Positions 61,352-64,000 of a stretch of 64,000 bases of DNA are shown here, piece after piece; positions within the stretch are counted from its first letter, which is position 1, and each line of letters starts with the position of its first letter. Both the position numbers and the translations under genes were made by a program. The DNA lies in NCBI GenBank assembly GCA_934691625.1, contig CAKUTA010000001.1, positions 409,239-473,238 on the forward strand, given 5' to 3'. The notes under the pieces were generated by a model, which worked only from the letters and a program-made list of their open reading frames with translations, did no database searches and was not told where the DNA came from. The stretch comes from an uncultured Bacteroidales bacterium (lineage in GTDB: Bacteria; Bacteroidota; Bacteroidia; Bacteroidales; UBA932).

Positions 61352-63775
61352 ATGAAAAACATTATAAGATATTCAGGCGTGCTGCTGTTTCTGGCAATCT
61401 CCCAGACATTCCAGTCTTGTAACTATGATGATGCTGCGGATATTGCTAAAGTCGAGCTTGGAAGTCCGAAAGGTGAGTACGTCATCAATGCTTCTGATAC
61501 GACATTCGTCGTTCCGGTCTATTCCAACGGAAAATACCATATAGAGGTGCTGGATGGAGCAGATAGCTGGCTTCATATCACAGGAGAACCGTCAGAAACG
61601 GATGCCACATTGACATTGGCCTGCGACGCTAATGTGGAATTCAAGCGTAAAGGTTGTCTGGCGTTGATCAGTGATGTCGATTCCAGGAAAGACACTATTG
61701 TCATCAAGCAGCGCGGCTGGCTTACGGCGAAACTAGGCATGGATAACACTTCTGTGATAGCGGATGGATCTGCCGGAGTGGTCAAGTCCGTGGTAAACAC
61801 GAATATTCCGTTCAAATACATTGACATTGCCAAGGAGTATGCTGCGGAGGGAGCTGATTGGATTGAAAATGTGAATATAGCAGAAAATACGGATGGCAGC
61901 TCTGAACTGGAGCTGACACTGGCAGGGAATACTGATCCTGTAGCTCCTCGTGCAGCCAGTGTACTTTTTTCCTATACCGATGGGTGGGGGGATCATGTGT
62001 CCCTTCTTGTCAATGTGCTTCAGAAGAGTGCAAACAATACTTTCGGGGAGGTTATCTCCATAGATAAGCTTATTGAGAAATATGCTACAGGCAAGACAAT
62101 AAATGACTATGTCATTCTCGAAGGATTTGTGGTCAGCAACAAGGATGGAGGCAATGCAGGCTCCAATGAGCAGAAGACCACGTCTGCCATAGATTATTCT
62201 GTTTCAGAGCGTACTGTATATCTTGAGGCAGTGGATGGAAGCCGTGGCGTATCTGTACTTATGGATTCAGAGGCAGATAATGTGTTTGATCAGTATGACA
62301 AGGTTCAGATTCTTATGCATGGTGCTGTGGCGAACCTTAAGGAGGAGCCTCTGCGTTGCGATATTACTGGTGTGAACAAGACAATGGTCATATCTAGAGT
62401 GTCTGGTTCGAAGGCGGATATACCGGTAAAGGAAAGGTATATCAATGAACTCTCCGATGAGGATGTCTATACTTATGTCACATTGAAGGATGTGGAGATC
62501 CCGGTCAGAAAAGGTGCGCTTTGTCCTGCGAATGAAGGCTATACAGTTGCCACTGGGGCACATCGTTTTTCTGAGTTCGCCAGACTCGTAAGGGATATAA
62601 AAGGTAATGATATTTATATGGTGACTAACACGGTATGCTCTTATCGAAATGATGGCAGCCGCCTTCCGTATGGCTCCGGCAGAATCTCTGGCGTGATTGT
62701 CCATGATGCGTTCCCTCGCATGGACTGGCGGAACGGTGCAGACCCTGCGGAAGTTGATGATGACCCGGAGCTTGGAAATATCGGCCGTTATCAGATCCGT
62801 CATCAGAACAAGAGCGATATCTGGGGGCAGATGGCGGATAATTTCGAGGACGGCTTCTCTGCTCTTCTGACAGAATACCGCTACTGGGTGCCTAATGCTG
62901 CGGATTCCACAATGCGTCCTTCCTATGGCAAGAATGGCTGGATGGATCATACGTATAGCCGCAGATATACTCATTCTGAGGGTAAGGAATATTTGCAGTC
63001 CACATATTTTCAGCATATGTACGGGGGGCAGACGTTCTGCTATCTGGGCCCGATAGGCAGCGGAAAGAGTCCTCTCTTCCCAGCTGTTGATACGAAAAAT
63101 ACAAATATCAATGGTTGTGGGATAATGTTGGATCTTTCCGAAGGAAGAGACCAGATACCGCAGCAGCTTAAATTAGCGGAGATCATCAGCTATAATCCGG
63201 ATGGCTCCGTGGAGTGGGCAGGACCTAATGCGAAGAATTCCGATGTCAAGAACGTAAATGGCTCTGGAACCAACTCTGGAAAAGCTTGGGTAAATGGTAA
63301 CGTGTTCACTGGCTATACAAACCAGTACTGGTGGGATTATGAGACCGACAGGCCATATTCCTGGATCTTCAATGTCTCTACTGCCGGTATTTCATCTGAT
63401 GTTGTGTCCATGCAGCTGTCCATTATGAATCAGTCACAGTCTTATTATGCGCCTCGTTATTGGAAGGCTGAATGGTCACTGGTTAATGACCAGACGGCGG
63501 AAGGCGATCATAATTGGCATGAGATAGGCGATTTTACGGTGCCGGATGTCTCAGTATGGTCTAATTCACTTTTCTCTTCATCAGTCGCATTCAAACAGAT
63601 TAACATGAGCCTCCCTCTGGAAATTCTGGGGCATGACAATGTATATATACGAATATGTCCTGCCAATGATATATGCAGTGACGGATCTGATTATGCAAAT
63701 GCTCACTTGAAGGATAAGGAAACTATTGTTGGAACGAATGTCATTGAATATTTTGCAATCAGATATAATAAATAG
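61352..63775 (+). CDS. DUF5689-type surface lipoprotein with BACON-like domain (second copy)
   Basis: 807 residues from the ATG at 61352, which starts a typical lipoprotein signal (MKNIIRYSGVLLFLAIS ... FQSC). An in-frame ATG at 61337, overlapping the previous stop, is also possible. N-terminal BACON-like domains (~35-235: VPVYSNGKYHIEVLDGADSWL, KDTIVIKQRGWL); a DUF5689/OB-like part ~245-440 (INDYVILEGFVVSNKDGG, QYDKVQILMHGAVANL, ELSDEDVYTYVTLKDVEIPV); and a longer C-terminal part with SWIFNVSTAGISSDVVSMQLS. Clearly related to the upstream gene by shared domain order, but diverged. Last gene of the operon. Confidence 0.8.
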   Translation: MKNIIRYSGVLLFLAISQTFQSCNYDDAADIAKVELGSPKGEYVINASDTTFVVPVYSNGKYHIEVLDGADSWLHITGEPSETDATLTLACDANVEFKRKGCLALISDVDSRKDTIVIKQRGWLTAKLGMDNTSVIADGSAGVVKSVVNTNIPFKYIDIAKEYAAEGADWIENVNIAENTDGSSELELTLAGNTDPVAPRAASVLFSYTDGWGDHVSLLVNVLQKSANNTFGEVISIDKLIEKYATGKTINDYVILEGFVVSNKDGGNAGSNEQKTTSAIDYSVSERTVYLEAVDGSRGVSVLMDSEADNVFDQYDKVQILMHGAVANLKEEPLRCDITGVNKTMVISRVSGSKADIPVKERYINELSDEDVYTYVTLKDVEIPVRKGALCPANEGYTVATGAHRFSEFARLVRDIKGNDIYMVTNTVCSYRNDGSRLPYGSGRISGVIVHDAFPRMDWRNGADPAEVDDDPELGNIGRYQIRHQNKSDIWGQMADNFEDGFSALLTEYRYWVPNAADSTMRPSYGKNGWMDHTYSRRYTHSEGKEYLQSTYFQHMYGGQTFCYLGPIGSGKSPLFPAVDTKNTNINGCGIMLDLSEGRDQIPQQLKLAEIISYNPDGSVEWAGPNAKNSDVKNVNGSGTNSGKAWVNGNVFTGYTNQYWWDYETDRPYSWIFNVSTAGISSDVVSMQLSIMNQSQSYYAPRYWKAEWSLVNDQTAEGDHNWHEIGDFTVPDVSVWSNSLFSSSVAFKQINMSLPLEILGHDNVYIRICPANDICSDGSDYANAHLKDKETIVGTNVIEYFAIRYNK

Positions 63776-64000
63776 TTCCCGTTATCGCTGGTCAGCTGCA
63801 TAATGTAGCTGAGTTATAGTGAGATAGAGAGAGAATGATGCAGGAATCGAATAGAGGTGGGTAAGCATACTGTTCGGTTCCTGCATTGTTTTTACGTTAT
63901 GCAGTAGTCTGATAATCATTAGCTTTAAACGTCTTACGTCCCTATATGCGTGTTTTCCGTGCGAATTCCGCATGTTGCCGAAAAATTTTTTCATGAGGGG
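63776..64000. other. 3' flank of the SusCD operon, no gene seen
   Basis: After the last lipoprotein gene there is a small hairpin (CAGCT ... AGCTG, ~63793-63812), the terminator at 63838-63894, and ~100 bp without a convincing reading frame before the window ends. Confidence 0.5.
63838..63894 (+). terminator. Terminator of the SusCD-EEP operon
   Basis: ATGCAGGAATCGAA (63838-63851) pairs with TTCGGTTCCTGCAT (63873-63886) in a 14-bp stem (one G-T pair), followed by TGTTTTTACG. Confidence 0.88.

Overview
The window looks like a chromosome segment of a member of the Bacteroidales (Bacteroidota) with roughly half G+C. Three things point there. The primary sigma factor is short (286 residues) and of the Bacteroidetes type. 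There is a SusC/SusD-type outer-membrane uptake locus with BACON-like and DUF5689-type lipoproteins. Many genes are preceded by the Bacteroidetes -7 element TAnnTTTG, sometimes with a -33 TTG. I cannot name the genus from sequence alone. No phage, insertion sequence transposase or CRISPR array is visible.

Layout. 1-5310 (+): 3' end of a secreted M28 peptidase fused to a TonB C-terminal domain, leuS, and two tandem YitT membrane proteins. 5413-7126: a membrane-anchored AraC-type regulator converging on an RluA-type pseudouridine synthase. 7335-12056: dnaK, a gene-poor stretch with two hairpins, gmk-nadD (-), and class II aldolase fba (+). 12060-19446: a surface-glycan island with three glycosyltransferases, two LicD-type phosphotransferases, a cytidylyltransferase/oxidoreductase fusion and a class V aminotransferase that contains a run of nine G. 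19611-23305: FKBP isomerase, NUDIX hydrolase, orphan Vsr endonuclease, and an Lrp regulator divergent from metY. 23406-28511: a secreted protein of unknown function, mnmA with a large insertion, cdd, SRP RNA, tRNA-Thr(CGT) and a BtuF-like binding lipoprotein.

28721-33269: a small membrane protein, and the minus-strand operon dnaN / ExoX-like exonuclease / FAH-like protein / HI0933-type flavoprotein. 33619-39479 (+): htrA-rpoD-argS-ygiQ. 39547-44983 (+): small acidic protein, ClC channel, Tex, EamA transporter. 44972-50396 (-): dihydroorotase, polyprenol-phosphate glycosyltransferase, and a tricorn-like protease. 50700-63775 (+): a six-gene operon made of a secreted endonuclease/exonuclease/phosphatase-fold lipoprotein, a BACON-like lipoprotein, SusC, SusD and two DUF5689-type lipoproteins, closed by a strong terminator.

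The most interesting items are: (1) the SusCD locus whose only visible enzyme is a phosphodiesterase/nuclease-fold lipoprotein and which has no glycosidase, suggesting uptake of nucleic-acid or other phosphodiester-derived nutrients; (2) the glycan-decoration cassette (aminotransferase + cytidylyltransferase-dehydrogenase fusion + LicD) with a G9 tract that could make it phase-variable; (3) two families of short intergenic elements with terminal inverted repeats, one showing paired compensatory changes between copies. All functions are assigned by motif recognition and remembered family features; no database search was run.
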